Of a stretch of DNA of 53,277 nt, positions 9,172 through 18,270 are shown piece after piece (position 1 is the first letter of the stretch; every line of letters begins with the position of its first letter). The position numbers and the translations under genes are program-made. The notes below the pieces were generated by a model. The model did no database searches. It saw only the letters and a list, made by a program, of their open reading frames with translations, and had not been told where the DNA came from. The stretch covers positions 1 through 53,277 of the forward strand of contig LNDS01000001.1 of NCBI GenBank assembly GCA_001464835.1. The letters are read 5' to 3'. This DNA is from Rhizobiales bacterium Ga0077525. Its GTDB lineage: Bacteria > Pseudomonadota > Alphaproteobacteria > Rhizobiales > Xanthobacteraceae.

Positions 9172-9939
9172 CTAGTTGAAAAACCCAACAAAGCGATCCC
9201 ACCAAGTTTTCTTATCGGAAGCCTCGGGCACGACCCAATGTTCACATTTAGCGTCACAAAACTCCGGAAACATTTTTTTTCGGGCTTCAAGCGATGGAAT
9301 GATGGTTAAAACTGTGATGTCCAATGGAGACGCCAGCACCCATAGAGACAAAAAGACTTTATCTGCTGAAAGACTGTCGAGAAATTCATCCTCGCCTGTA
9401 AATTTCTGTTCGGGAGGAGGGCTTTGGGGCACAAATGTAAGTCGCGTCAACAGATGGCGGCTATCACCTCTGAGATAACGAGAAAAGCGGCTCATTGCCT
9501 CGCTCCCGCCGAGATCGTGCACCGCCTTTATAATATCAATATTAGAATTTTTAGTCTGAATGGAAACGATCGTCTTTTCCCCATGGCCCCATTCGGGCAG
9601 CCGATCAATCATTCGGATCATTGCAGACAGGCCTGATACGACAAGTTCTCCGGTTAATGCCTTCCCGTTAACAAAGCTAACGGTGTAGCGACCCGTTTCG
9701 CCCAGCACCTTGACGCGATCAAAGCATAAATCTACTTCAGGTCTTCTTCCGCCACATCTATACCAGCCCTGCTGAGCCAAAACGCTTTCGGTGCCGTCCC
9801 CTACGCGCACGCCAGAGAGCAACTCAGGTGGCGCATATTCGTTATCGGCTGCCGCCGCCTGAATTGCGGTTAGGGGGAGGGTTACCACTACCTGAAGCGC
9901 TAGTGCCCCGACGATTGGCCTAGTAAGGGTGCCGCGCAT
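9172..9939 (-). CDS. Exported protein of unknown function
   Basis: I do not recognise this 255-residue protein. It starts with a likely signal peptide (basic MRGTLTRP, a hydrophobic run, then AAAADNE) and so is probably periplasmic. It contains four cysteines, in WYRCGGRRPEVDLCFDR and in EFCDAKCEHW, that could form two disulfides. The ATG at 9939 has AAGGA about seven bases upstream; an in-frame ATG at 9963 is less well placed. The gene is visibly richer in A/T than its neighbours. Together with the following small gene it forms a pocket of different base composition. Confidence 0.6.
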   Translation of the reverse strand: MRGTLTRPIVGALALQVVVTLPLTAIQAAAADNEYAPPELLSGVRVGDGTESVLAQQGWYRCGGRRPEVDLCFDRVKVLGETGRYTVSFVNGKALTGELVVSGLSAMIRMIDRLPEWGHGEKTIVSIQTKNSNIDIIKAVHDLGGSEAMSRFSRYLRGDSRHLLTRLTFVPQSPPPEQKFTGEDEFLDSLSADKVFLSLWVLASPLDITVLTIIPSLEARKKMFPEFCDAKCEHWVVPEASDKKTWWDRFVGFFN

Positions 9940-10021
9940 TGAAATGTCCTTCGTAGATGCCAATAGGTAGGTGGATTGAACTTTCGTTTACAAAATGCGC
10001 GTCGCCTGCATCCGCGATGCA

Positions 10022-10447
10022 TCAATAGCAATTTGTATGCACCGAATTTCCCACTCTGCTACTGGTGCAATTCATCACTGGAGGTCGCGCGATATTGGCG
10101 GCCGGCGGTGCAGCAGGCACAAGTACCTGATGAGGTAAGCCTCTAAAGGGGAATGCGGCCAAACGCCCATCAGAAGGTCCGCAGGTATATGTAAAGCTGT
10201 ACCAAGTCACTGGACCAGGAAGCGCGTCTGCAAAAATGCCACCTGCGTGACTTTCACTGTCAAGAATTTGGTATGGTCCACGGCAAGTTTTTGATGCATC
10301 TTCGTAGCATCCGGCGGGAGAACGTGCGCACTTCGCCTGTTGCATCGGCTTTCCCGAAGGCCCAACGAACGAGTCTGCTAACGCATAAACTGGTCCCGCA
10401 AATGTCAAAATTGCGACCGTCAGAATCTCGAAATAGCGCAATGCCAT
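10022..10447 (-). CDS. Small exported cysteine-containing protein of unknown function
   Basis: This is a 141-residue protein without a recognised family. An N-terminal hydrophobic segment (about residues 6-24, ending in YALA) looks like a signal peptide. Six cysteines follow in the mature part (AKCARSPAGCYED, KTCRGP, YTCGP, MNCTSS, TNCY), suggesting an extracytoplasmic disulfide-bonded protein. The ATG at 10447 has GGGAG upstream; an in-frame ATG at 10474 is possible. Base composition is lower in GC than the surroundings, as for the adjacent gene. Confidence 0.55.
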   Translation of the reverse strand: MALRYFEILTVAILTFAGPVYALADSFVGPSGKPMQQAKCARSPAGCYEDASKTCRGPYQILDSESHAGGIFADALPGPVTWYSFTYTCGPSDGRLAAFPFRGLPHQVLVPAAPPAANIARPPVMNCTSSRVGNSVHTNCY

Positions 10448-10675
10448 GTTAACTCCCAGCGATCTTTGGTTCATAGCAAGGCAGAATTTTCAAGTCACGC
10501 AACGATAGATGGCCTAACGATCAGGCTGACCCGGTTTTGATACGCAACACCGAGTTGTGGATCGTCGGCAGAGCTGTGGCACGAGAAAGAGGGCTCACTT
10601 GGCCTCGTCGTAAGGAGCATTGCGAAGCAATAAGTCTAGAAGCGTGAGGCGGACGGCGAAAGGCCCCAGTCGTCG

Positions 10676-10713
10676 CCCTTCGAGGCTCGCTTGCGCTCGC
10701 ACCTCGGGGTGAC
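10676..10713. repeat. Dispersed palindromic (REP-like) element
   Basis: The stretch can fold as an imperfect hairpin: CGAGGCTCGC, a short TTGC centre, then GCTCGCACCTCG. Elements of this type (CGAGG-TGCGAGCG-CAAGCGAGCCTCG) are scattered between genes in Bradyrhizobium-related genomes, as I recall; only one copy was noticed here. It lies downstream of the dadA-like gene. The rest of 10448-10735 shows no gene that I can support. Confidence 0.5.
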
Positions 10714-10735
10714 GGATCGAGGTTTTCGCCGCTTA

Positions 10736-11956
10736 TCAGAACCTTGTCACCGCAAACGGCTCCGCCGGGCATAACGGCTCCTTGCCCTCGATCAAGTCGG
10801 TGAGAAGCCGGGCGCTGCCGCAAGCGAGCGTCCAGCCCAGCATGCCCTGCCCGGTGTTGAGATAAAGCCCGCTGAGCGGCGACGGCCCGATCAGCGGCCG
10901 GCTGTCCGGCGTCATCGGCCGCAGGCCGGCCCAGGGGGAATTCTCGCCTTTGCCTGCAATATCGAATGTCGCCGACGCCGCTTTTTCCAGTGTGGCGATA
11001 CGCGCCGGTTCGATGGTGAGGTCATAGCCCTTGAAGTCGGCGAAACCGGCGACCCGCGTCGCGCCGTCGAGCGGCGCATAGACGATCTTGCGGCTGTAAT
11101 CGGTGACGCTGTGGGCCAGCGCGTCGCCGGGGATGGTGATGGAATGGCCCTTCACCGGATAGATCGGCAGCGTCAGACCGCAGGCGCGGGCGAAAGCCTT
11201 CGATCCGGCGCCGAGCGACAGCACGAAACGATCGGCTTCGATCGCGCCAGCGTCTGTTGCGATGCCGGTCAAGATGCCGCGCTTGACGATCGGTCTGCCG
11301 ATCGGCGTTGACATGCGGATTTCGACATTGCTGTGCCGGCGAAGCCGCGCGAACAATTGCGCGCAGAACGCGCCGCAGTCGCCGACCTGCTCAGACGGCG
11401 TATAGATGCCGCCGGCCAGCGCGCTCGGTGCAATTTTAAGGCTCGGCTCCAGCGTCAGGCACTCGGCCGGCGTCAGCACCTGCTGCGCGACCGCCGCGCC
11501 GGGCGAAGGCCGCGCCTCGACGAAATCGCCGGCCTTGCGATACAGCACCAGCTTGCCCGCCGTGCGCAGGCCGAAGTCGAGCGGTTGTGCTTGCAGCAAT
11601 TGCGCCAGCTCGGCGCGGCTCAAGGCCGCCAGCGCCAGTTGCGCCGCCGTGGTGCGCCCCACTTCGCCGCTTGCGCAGACGCGCAGGAATCTGAGGCCCC
11701 AGGCGATCAGTTCGGGATCGGGCGCGACGCGAATGGCGTCCTCGCCGCCGAGAAGCATGCCGGGCAGCTTGCGCAACATTGCCGGCGAGGCAAACGGCGC
11801 GACAAAGGCGTAACTGAGCTGCGCGCCATTGGCGGCGCTGGCCTCGGCGCCGGGGCAAGGATGGCGATCGACAAGGGTAACCCGATGCCCGGCCTCGGCC
11901 AGCCACCAGGCCGACGTCAGCCCGACAACGCCGGCCCCGAGAACGCAGACTTTCAT
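10736..11956 (-). CDS. dadA: FAD-dependent D-amino acid dehydrogenase (DadA family)
   Basis: This enzyme oxidises D-amino acids to 2-oxo acids and ammonia, passing electrons to the respiratory chain. The 406-residue protein begins with the FAD-binding motif VLGAGVVGLTSAWWLAEAGHRVTLVD and has the DadA-type ANGAQLSYAFVAPFASP and GLRPMTPDSRPLIGPS segments. Its C-terminal LNTGQGMLGWTLACGSARLLTDLI matches the family FAD/substrate-site end. It diverges from a LysR regulator over 176 bases containing two perfect palindromes, so it is probably controlled by that regulator. The substrate amino acid is not evident from sequence. Confidence 0.88.
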   Translation of the reverse strand: MKVCVLGAGVVGLTSAWWLAEAGHRVTLVDRHPCPGAEASAANGAQLSYAFVAPFASPAMLRKLPGMLLGGEDAIRVAPDPELIAWGLRFLRVCASGEVGRTTAAQLALAALSRAELAQLLQAQPLDFGLRTAGKLVLYRKAGDFVEARPSPGAAVAQQVLTPAECLTLEPSLKIAPSALAGGIYTPSEQVGDCGAFCAQLFARLRRHSNVEIRMSTPIGRPIVKRGILTGIATDAGAIEADRFVLSLGAGSKAFARACGLTLPIYPVKGHSITIPGDALAHSVTDYSRKIVYAPLDGATRVAGFADFKGYDLTIEPARIATLEKAASATFDIAGKGENSPWAGLRPMTPDSRPLIGPSPLSGLYLNTGQGMLGWTLACGSARLLTDLIEGKEPLCPAEPFAVTRF

Positions 11957-12024
11957 GCGAGGCTACTTGATTGTTGCGATGGCGCAGCGCCACCCGCGAT
12001 ACGATTGGAAAGCAAGAATAGCGC

Positions 12025-12043
12025 CGAAAATGCCGTATTTTCG
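12025..12043. promoter_or_regulatory. Perfect palindrome CGAAAAT-N5-ATTTTCG, candidate LysR site
   Basis: Seven-base arms with a 5-base centre (GCCGT) form an exact inverted repeat between the divergent dadA-like and LysR genes. Its centre is 33 bases, about three helical turns, from the second palindrome at 12058. No T-run follows, so a terminator is unlikely. It is probably an activator-site half of a LysR operator, by inference. Confidence 0.5.
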
Positions 12044-12057
12044 ATGCGCAGGCTGCA

Positions 12058-12076
12058 TCATGCAATATTTGCATGA
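12058..12076. promoter_or_regulatory. 19-base palindrome with T-N11-A core, candidate LysR operator
   Basis: TCATGCAATATTTGCATGA is an exact palindrome around TAT/ATA. It contains TGCAATATTTGCA, which fits the T-N11-A pattern bound by LysR-type regulators. It ends 56 bases before the LysR start codon, a usual place for autoregulation and control of the divergent gene. Confidence 0.65.
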
Positions 12077-12132
12077 CAGGCGCGGGCACGGACGGCTATC
12101 GTCGCATCACACTTTCCGTATCCGGGTCAGGC

Positions 12133-13089
12133 ATGGATTTTCGCTGGCTGCAGGACTTTTTGAGTTTGGCCGAGGTGAGCAATTTCACCGAGGCGGCCGC
12201 GACTCGCCATTCCTCCCAACCCGCCTTCAGCCGCCGCATCCAGGCACTAGAGTCCTGGCTCGGTGTCGAACTGATCGACCGCTCCTGCTATCCGACCAAA
12301 CTGACGCCGGCCGGCGAGCGCTTCCGCCGCACCGCCGCCGACATGGTGCAGAACATGGTCGATGCCCGCGCCGGCATTCTCGGCGAACCGGCGGCCGGAC
12401 AGGAAACCATCACCTTTGCGCTGCCGCACACTCTGGCGATCAACGGCTTTCCGCAATGGTGGAAGACCTGGGGCCCGGCGACCGGCGTCTCAGGTTGCCG
12501 CCTGCTGGCCAGCAATGTGCACGATGCCGTCACCGCGCATGTCGCCGGCCTCGCCGACGTGCTGATCTGTTTCCATCAGGCGCAGCAGCCGATTTTTCTC
12601 GATCCCGATCATTACGACCGCGTCGCCATCGGCAGCGAATGGTTCAGACCATATGTCGCGGTCAAGCGCGGCCAGCCGGCATTCAAGCTGCCCGGCACGG
12701 TGAAAACGCCATTCCCGCTGGTGAACTATTCGCCGAGCACGTTCCTCGGCCGCATGGTCGATCTCATCGTTCAATCGGCGCCGGTGCCGGTGCATATGGT
12801 CAAGGCCTGCGAGTCCGATCTGGCCAGCGCCATTCACAACATGATCGCCGCCGGCCACGGCATCGGCTGGCTGCCGGAATCGGCGGCCGCGGAATCCGTC
12901 GCCAAAGGCCAGATCAAGGCCGCCGGCGATAATCGCTGGTCGGTGCCGCTGACCGTCTTTGCCTATTGCGACCGCACCCGCAGCGGCGCGGCGGTGCAGC
13001 GCCTGATGGCGCATTTGCGCGAATCCACGGTTGTCTATCTTGCCGACGGCGCGAAGTCGGCTCCCCTTGCTCAAGGCGCTCGTTCATGA
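12133..13089 (+). CDS. LysR-family transcriptional regulator
   Basis: This 318-residue DNA-binding protein has an N-terminal winged helix (residues 1-60: WLQDFLSLAEVSNFTEAAATRHSSQ, PAFSRRIQALE, GVELIDR) and a C-terminal effector domain. The ATG at 12133 gives the normal family N-terminus; an upstream in-frame start at 12073 would overlap the palindromic operator and is unlikely. Its TGA overlaps the aminotransferase ATG (13086-13089), and it diverges from the dadA-like gene, so it probably senses an amino acid or its oxo acid and controls both sides. Effector identity is unknown. Confidence 0.88.
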   Translation: MDFRWLQDFLSLAEVSNFTEAAATRHSSQPAFSRRIQALESWLGVELIDRSCYPTKLTPAGERFRRTAADMVQNMVDARAGILGEPAAGQETITFALPHTLAINGFPQWWKTWGPATGVSGCRLLASNVHDAVTAHVAGLADVLICFHQAQQPIFLDPDHYDRVAIGSEWFRPYVAVKRGQPAFKLPGTVKTPFPLVNYSPSTFLGRMVDLIVQSAPVPVHMVKACESDLASAIHNMIAAGHGIGWLPESAAAESVAKGQIKAAGDNRWSVPLTVFAYCDRTRSGAAVQRLMAHLRESTVVYLADGAKSAPLAQGARS

Positions 13090-14411
13090 CGCACGTTCTG
13101 CATCGCATGATGGGTCACGACTATCCGGTCGCCGTGCGCGGCGAGGGCGTCTACATCTATGACGACACCGGCAAGCAGTATCTCGACGCCACCGGCGGCG
13201 CCGCCGTGTCCTGTCTCGGCCATACCCATCCCGACGTGGTCGCGGCAATGAAGGCGCAGCTCGACAAAATCGAGTTCGCGCATACCAGTTTCTTCACCAC
13301 GCAGGTGCTTGAAGGCCTCGCCGACGAACTCGCCGCGCATGCGCCGAAGGGGCTGGACCATACGTTCTTTGTCAGCGGCGGTTCGGAAGCGATCGAAGCG
13401 GCGCTGAAAATGGCGCGGCAGTATTTCGTCGAACGCGGTGAGCCGCAGCGCCGGCATCTGATCGCGCGGCGGCAGAGCTATCACGGCATCACGCTCGGCG
13501 CGCTGGCCGTTGGCGGCCGGCCCGGTCCGCGCAAGCAATTCGCGCCGTTGCTGATCGAAACGCATCACGTCTCGCCGGTCTACGAATACCGCGACCGCCG
13601 CGCGGATGAGACGCCGCAGGCCTATGGCGAGCGCCTGGCGCAGGAACTCGAAGCCAAGATCAATGAACTCGGCGGCGAGAATGTCATCGCCTTCATCGCC
13701 GAAACCGTGGTCGGCGCGACATTGGGCGCGGCGCCGCCGGTGCCCGGTTACTTCAAACGCGTGCGGGACATCTGCGACCGCCACGGCATTCTGCTCATTC
13801 TTGACGAAGTCATGTGCGGCATGGGCCGCACCGGCACGCTGCACGCCTGTGAGCAGGACGGCATCGTGCCGGACCTGATGGCCATCGCCAAGGGTCTCGG
13901 CGGCGGCTTCATGCCGATCGGCGCGATGATGATGAGCGGCAAGATTTACCAGACGATTGCCAATGGCTCGCGCGTGTTCCAGCACAGCCATACATACACC
14001 GGCCATCCGCTGGCCTGCGCCGCGGCGCTGGCGGTGCAACAAGTGATCCGCCGCGACAATTTGCTGGAGAATGTCCGCACGCAGGGCGCGCGGCTGACGC
14101 GCCGCTTGCAGGAGCGGTTCGGCAATCATCCTTTCGTCGGCGACGTGCGCGGCCGCGGCCTGTTCCAGGGCGTCGAGCTGGTCGCCGACCGCGGCACCAA
14201 GGAATCTTTCGATCCGGCACGCAAACTGCATGCGAAGGTCAAGCAGGAAGCGATGAAGCGCGGCCTGATGACCTATCCGATGGGTGGAACTGTCGATGGC
14301 GTGCGCGGCGACCACATTCTGCTGGCGCCGCCATTCATCATCGATGGCGACGCGATCGATACATTGGTCGAAAGACTGGGCGAAGCGATCGACGCCGCCA
14401 CTGAAATCTAA
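13086..14411 (+). CDS. Class III PLP-dependent aminotransferase
   Basis: The 441-residue enzyme belongs to the omega-aminotransferase group (pyridoxal phosphate, fold type I). It shows GGSEAIEAALKMARQY, HGITLGAL, LILDEVMCGMGRTG (PLP-ring aspartate) and IAKGLGGGFMPIGA with the Schiff-base lysine. The C-terminal half carries HTYTGHPLACAAALAV and VRGRGLFQGVEL. It is translationally coupled to the LysR gene by an ATGA overlap. Together with the DadA-like oxidase and a TRAP importer it suggests uptake and breakdown of an amino acid or amine. The actual amino donor cannot be read from the sequence. Confidence 0.9.
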   Translation: MTHVLHRMMGHDYPVAVRGEGVYIYDDTGKQYLDATGGAAVSCLGHTHPDVVAAMKAQLDKIEFAHTSFFTTQVLEGLADELAAHAPKGLDHTFFVSGGSEAIEAALKMARQYFVERGEPQRRHLIARRQSYHGITLGALAVGGRPGPRKQFAPLLIETHHVSPVYEYRDRRADETPQAYGERLAQELEAKINELGGENVIAFIAETVVGATLGAAPPVPGYFKRVRDICDRHGILLILDEVMCGMGRTGTLHACEQDGIVPDLMAIAKGLGGGFMPIGAMMMSGKIYQTIANGSRVFQHSHTYTGHPLACAAALAVQQVIRRDNLLENVRTQGARLTRRLQERFGNHPFVGDVRGRGLFQGVELVADRGTKESFDPARKLHAKVKQEAMKRGLMTYPMGGTVDGVRGDHILLAPPFIIDGDAIDTLVERLGEAIDAATEI

Positions 14412-14506
14412 AACGATTCGTGTTGCGGCGATCGACCGTAATGCGGGACACTGCGGACTAAACTTGGAAGAAACGTAAACTTAAACAGAGTTGGAGGGTT
14501 TTAACG

Positions 14507-15481
14507 ATGACATCCGTAAAAATGACCGGAGGCCTCGCAGCGGCCGGCCTGATCGCCATGCTTGCCGGCGCGACGCCGGCGACGGCGCAGCAGAAATTCG
14601 TCACCGTCGGCACCGGCGGCGTCACCGGCGTGTACTACGCCGTCGGCGGCGCGGTGTGCCGCCTGATGAACAAGGATCGCGCCACCACCGGCCTGCGTTG
14701 CTCGGTCGAATCGACCGGCGGCTCGGTGTTCAACGTCAACGCCATCAAGTCGGGCGAACTCGAGTTCGGCCTGTCGCAGTCCGACGTGCAGTTCAACGCC
14801 TCGAAGGGCGCGGCGCAGTTCAAGGACAAGGCCGATGCCGACCTGCGCGCCGTGTTCTCGGTGCATCCGGAACCGTTCACCGTGCTGGCCCGCAAGGAAT
14901 CAGGCGTCGCCAAGTTCGAAGACTTCAAGGGCAAGCGCTTCAACGTCGGCAACCCGGGCTCCGGCACGCGCGCCTCGATGGAAGAACTGCTGGCCCAGAT
15001 GGGCTGGAAGCTGTCCGACTTCTCGCTCGCCGCCGAGTTGAAGGCCGACGAACAGGGCACCGCGCTCTGCGACAACAAGATCGACGGCTTCTATTACGGC
15101 GTCGGCCATCCGTCGGCCGCCATCCAGGACCCGACCACCGCGTGCGGCGGCAAGCTGATCTCGCTCACCGGCCCCGCCGTCGATGAGTTGATCAAGAAGC
15201 ATCCGTATTATGCCAAGGCAACCATCCCGGGCGGCATGTATGCCAACAACCCGAACCCGACGCAGACCTACGGCGTGCTCGCCACGGTCGTCTCCTCGGC
15301 CAAGGTGGCGGACGCCACCGTCTACGCGATGGTCAAGGCAGTGTTCGAGAACTTCGACGAGTTCAAGAAGCTGCACCCGGCTTTCGCCAACCTCGATCCG
15401 AAGTCGATGATCAAGGACGGCCTGTCGGCGCCGCTGCATGCCGGCGCGGTCAAGTACTACAAGGAAAAGGGCTGGATGTAA
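14507..15481 (+). CDS. TAXI-family TRAP transporter solute-binding protein
   Basis: This 324-residue periplasmic binding protein belongs to the TAXI group of TRAP transporters. It has a signal peptide (about 1-27, ending ATAQQ), then [22 protein letters not shown], the hallmark N-terminal segment of TAXI proteins. Further on are [14 protein letters not shown] and [22 protein letters not shown] strong ribosome site (GGAGG) precedes the ATG. The matching fused permease follows after a terminator-like hairpin, which would let the binding protein be made in excess. The substrate is unknown; TAXI systems studied so far often carry dicarboxylates or amino acids such as glutamate. Confidence 0.9.
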   Translation: MTSVKMTGGLAAAGLIAMLAGATPATAQQKFVTVGTGGVTGVYYAVGGAVCRLMNKDRATTGLRCSVESTGGSVFNVNAIKSGELEFGLSQSDVQFNASKGAAQFKDKADADLRAVFSVHPEPFTVLARKESGVAKFEDFKGKRFNVGNPGSGTRASMEELLAQMGWKLSDFSLAAELKADEQGTALCDNKIDGFYYGVGHPSAAIQDPTTACGGKLISLTGPAVDELIKKHPYYAKATIPGGMYANNPNPTQTYGVLATVVSSAKVADATVYAMVKAVFENFDEFKKLHPAFANLDPKSMIKDGLSAPLHAGAVKYYKEKGWM

Positions 15482-15495
15482 TTCCAGCGCCTGGG

Positions 15496-15523
15496 AAGGG
15501 GCGGCTTCGGCCGCCCCTTTTTC
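15496..15523 (+). terminator. Intrinsic terminator/attenuator between TRAP binding protein and permease
   Basis: AAGGGGCGGC, a TTCG loop and GCCGCCCCTT form a perfect 10-bp stem followed by a T-rich tail. It lies 15 bases after the binding-protein stop and about 50 before the permease start, so it can lower permease expression relative to the binding protein. A smaller stem (AAGCG-CTTCG-CGCTT, 15547-15561) sits just before the permease. Confidence 0.85.
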
Positions 15524-15574
15524 TTTGAGGTGTTGTATTTGCTTTGAAGCGCTTCGCGCTTTGTGGGGGACGCG

Positions 15575-18160
15575 ATGACAGACACGCATCAGACGGCGAC
15601 GCGCGAAAAACTCGAAGCCATGGTCGCGGAAGCCGACACCGGCGGCCGCAAACCGACCGGCATCAGCAAAACGCTGATCTTCTCGATCGCGCTGGCCTGG
15701 GCGCTGTTCCAGCTGTGGTACGCCTCGCCGCTGCCCTACATGCTCAATTTCGGCGTCATCAATGACGGACAGGCGCGCATCGTCCACCTGTCCTTCGCCT
15801 TTCTTCTGGTGTTCACCACCTTCCCGGCGCTGACCTCATCGCCGCGCAAACGCATTCCCGCTTATGACTGGGTGCTGTCGCTCGCCGGCGTGATGGCGGC
15901 AATGTATCTGCTGGTCAATTACGACGCGATCGCCCTACGGCCCGGCCTGCCGACGACCACCGACGTCGTCATTTCGGTAATCGGCGTGCTCTGCCTGCTT
16001 GAAGCCGCGCGCCGCGCCGTCGGCCCGGCGCTCGCCGCCATCGCCGGCATCATGCTCTTGTATATTTTCTGCGGTCCATGGCTGCCCGGCCTGCTGGCGC
16101 ACAAGGGTGCGTCGCTGTCGCGCGCCGCCTCGCAGATGTGGCTCACCTCGGAAGGCATTTTCGGCGTCGCGCTCGGCGTCTCGACCAGCGTCGTGTTCCT
16201 GTTCGTGCTGTTCGGCAGCCTTTTGGAGCGCGCTGGCGCCGGCAATTATTTCATCCAGCTCGCCTTCGCCATGCTCGGCACCTATCGCGGCGGCCCGGCC
16301 AAGGCCGGCGTCGTCGCCTCCGGCCTGACCGGCATGATCTCCGGTTCGTCGATCGCCAACACCGTCACCACCGGCACGTTTACGATTCCCTTGATGAAAC
16401 GCGTCGGCTATACGCCAGTAAAGGCCGGCGCCATCGAGGCCGCGGCCGGCGTCAACGGCCAGTTGATGCCGCCGGTGATGGGCGCGGCGGCGTTCCTGAT
16501 CGCCGAATATGTCGGCATCACTTACGCCGAAGTGGTCAAGCACGCGTTCCTGCCGGCTTTCCTGACTTACGGCGCGCTGTTCTATATCGTCGATATCGAA
16601 GCGGCGAAAGCGCATATGCGCGGCCTGCCGCGCTCGTCGACCGCGCCGATCCACCATTCGGTGCTGCGCGCGCTGATGACCATTTGCGGCATCATCATCC
16701 TCAGCGGCGTCGTCTATTACGGCATTGGCTGGACCAAGACCGCGTTCGGCGAAGCGGCGAGCTGGGTTCTCGGCGTCGCGCTGCTGGCCGCTTATCTCGG
16801 CCTGCTGCGCGCCAAGTCGCGTCACCCGGATTTGCCGGCTGACGACCTGACCAAGGACATCATCAAGGTGCCGGATTTCTTCGACACCGCGCGCACCGGC
16901 CTGCATTATCTGTTGCCGGTCGTCGTGCTGATCTGGTGCCTGATGGTCGAGGAAATGTCGCCCGGTCTGTCGGCCTTCTGGGGCACGGCCTTTCTCATCT
17001 TCATTATCCTGACGCAGCGGCCGCTGGTCGCAGCGTTCCGCGGCGAGCAGGCCTTTGCCCAGCGCGTACGCGAAGGCTTCGACGACCTGATCGAGGCCTT
17101 TCAGGGCGCCTCGCGCAACATGACCTCGGTCGGCATCGCCACCGCCACCGCCGGCATCATCGTCGGCACGGTGTCGCTCACCGGTATCGGCCTGGTGATG
17201 ACGGAAATCGTCGAGGCGGTGTCCGGCGGCAACCTCATTATCATGCTGCTGATGACCGGCGTGATCTGCCTGGTCCTCGGCATGGGCATGCCGACGACGG
17301 CGAGCTATGTCGTCGTCGCCACTCTGATGGCGCCGGTGCTGGTCGAACTGGCGGCGCAGAACGATCTGGCGGTGCCGCTGATCGCCGTGCACATGTTCGT
17401 GTTCTACTTCGGCCTGATGGCCGACGTCACGCCGCCGGTCGGCTTGGCGGCTTATGCCGCGGCGGCGATTTCCGGCGCCGATCCAGTGAAGACCGGCATT
17501 CAGGCGTTCAAGTACGAAATCCGCACCGCTTTGTTGCCGTTCATCTTCATCTTCAACACCGAATTGCTGATGATCGATATCGGCAGTATCAGCAACTTCC
17601 TGGTCGTCGTCGTTTGTTCGGTGATCGCGATGGGCTGTTTTGTGGCGGCGACGCAGAACTGGCTGCTGATAAAGAGCCGCTGGTATGAGTCCGTGCTGCT
17701 GCTGCTGGTCTGCTTCACGTTGTTCCGGCCCGGCTTCTGGCTCGACCAAATCCAGCCGCCGTTCGAGCAGCGCCCGGCCTCGGAGTTTGTCTCGATTGCC
17801 GGTGGCCTGCCGGGCGAGTCAACCTTGCGCTTCCGCGTCAAGAGCCAGACGCGGGCCGGCGACGACGTCGAAAAGCTGGTGCGGCTGACCTTGCGTCCCG
17901 GCGTCAATGGCGCCGAACGATTGCGCGAGACCGGCATCGTCATCTCCACCTTGGGCACGGCGACGACAATCCAAACATCGCGTTTCGGCAGCCAGGCGGC
18001 AAAATACGGCCTGGCCGCCGGCGACGAGATCACCACGGTGCTGGTGCCGGCGCAGCGCATGAACCGCTACTGGCTGGCCATTCCTGCCCTGCTGGTTCTG
18101 GCCGGCGTCGTTCTGCTGCAACTGCGGCGGCGCAAGCCGGCGCACGCCAAGGCGGCTTAA
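15575..18160 (+). CDS. TRAP transporter fused permease (4TM/12TM, TAXI type)
   Basis: This 861-residue inner-membrane protein joins the small (DctQ-like) and large (DctM-like) TRAP subunits, as is usual for TAXI systems. The N-terminal part has several hydrophobic segments. The DctM part has GLTGMISGSSIANTVTTGTFTIPLMKRVGY-type sequence and CLVLGMGMPTTASYVVV, both signature loops for sodium-coupled transport. About 170 residues at the C-terminus hold further membrane spans and a soluble region resembling the extra domain (DUF3394) of these fusions. The ATG at 15575 follows GGGGGA; GTG at 15563 is an alternative. It works with the binding protein upstream. Confidence 0.92.
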   Translation: MTDTHQTATREKLEAMVAEADTGGRKPTGISKTLIFSIALAWALFQLWYASPLPYMLNFGVINDGQARIVHLSFAFLLVFTTFPALTSSPRKRIPAYDWVLSLAGVMAAMYLLVNYDAIALRPGLPTTTDVVISVIGVLCLLEAARRAVGPALAAIAGIMLLYIFCGPWLPGLLAHKGASLSRAASQMWLTSEGIFGVALGVSTSVVFLFVLFGSLLERAGAGNYFIQLAFAMLGTYRGGPAKAGVVASGLTGMISGSSIANTVTTGTFTIPLMKRVGYTPVKAGAIEAAAGVNGQLMPPVMGAAAFLIAEYVGITYAEVVKHAFLPAFLTYGALFYIVDIEAAKAHMRGLPRSSTAPIHHSVLRALMTICGIIILSGVVYYGIGWTKTAFGEAASWVLGVALLAAYLGLLRAKSRHPDLPADDLTKDIIKVPDFFDTARTGLHYLLPVVVLIWCLMVEEMSPGLSAFWGTAFLIFIILTQRPLVAAFRGEQAFAQRVREGFDDLIEAFQGASRNMTSVGIATATAGIIVGTVSLTGIGLVMTEIVEAVSGGNLIIMLLMTGVICLVLGMGMPTTASYVVVATLMAPVLVELAAQNDLAVPLIAVHMFVFYFGLMADVTPPVGLAAYAAAAISGADPVKTGIQAFKYEIRTALLPFIFIFNTELLMIDIGSISNFLVVVVCSVIAMGCFVAATQNWLLIKSRWYESVLLLLVCFTLFRPGFWLDQIQPPFEQRPASEFVSIAGGLPGESTLRFRVKSQTRAGDDVEKLVRLTLRPGVNGAERLRETGIVISTLGTATTIQTSRFGSQAAKYGLAAGDEITTVLVPAQRMNRYWLAIPALLVLAGVVLLQLRRRKPAHAKAA

Positions 18161-18181
18161 ACCTGCCCACTTCCGACAAAC

Positions 18182-18221
18182 AAAAAAAGGCGGCGGTTCG
18201 ATGAACCGCCGCCTTTTGTTT
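18182..18221. terminator. Bidirectional intrinsic terminator
   Basis: A 15-bp perfect stem (AAAAGGCGGCGGTTC, loop GAT, GAACCGCCGCCTTTT; 18185-18217) is flanked by an A-run on the left and a T-rich run on the right. It can therefore end transcription from the TRAP operon and from the convergent lysine-rich gene. Confidence 0.9.
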
Positions 18222-18270
18222 TGAATATCAGACGATCGAAATAAATTAGCCGTCGCAGACTAATTGAAGA

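Noticed and set aside
10521..10823. Possible small gene downstream of dadA
   Set aside because: It overlaps the end of the dadA-like gene and the palindromic repeat and shows no protein-like pattern.
15935..17749. Long open frame on the minus strand opposite the TRAP permease, and similar long opposite-strand frames elsewhere (for example 5655-7118 and 1339-2616)
   Set aside because: They mirror high-GC codon structure of the real genes, have arginine/histidine-rich low-complexity translations, no family motifs and no ribosome sites.
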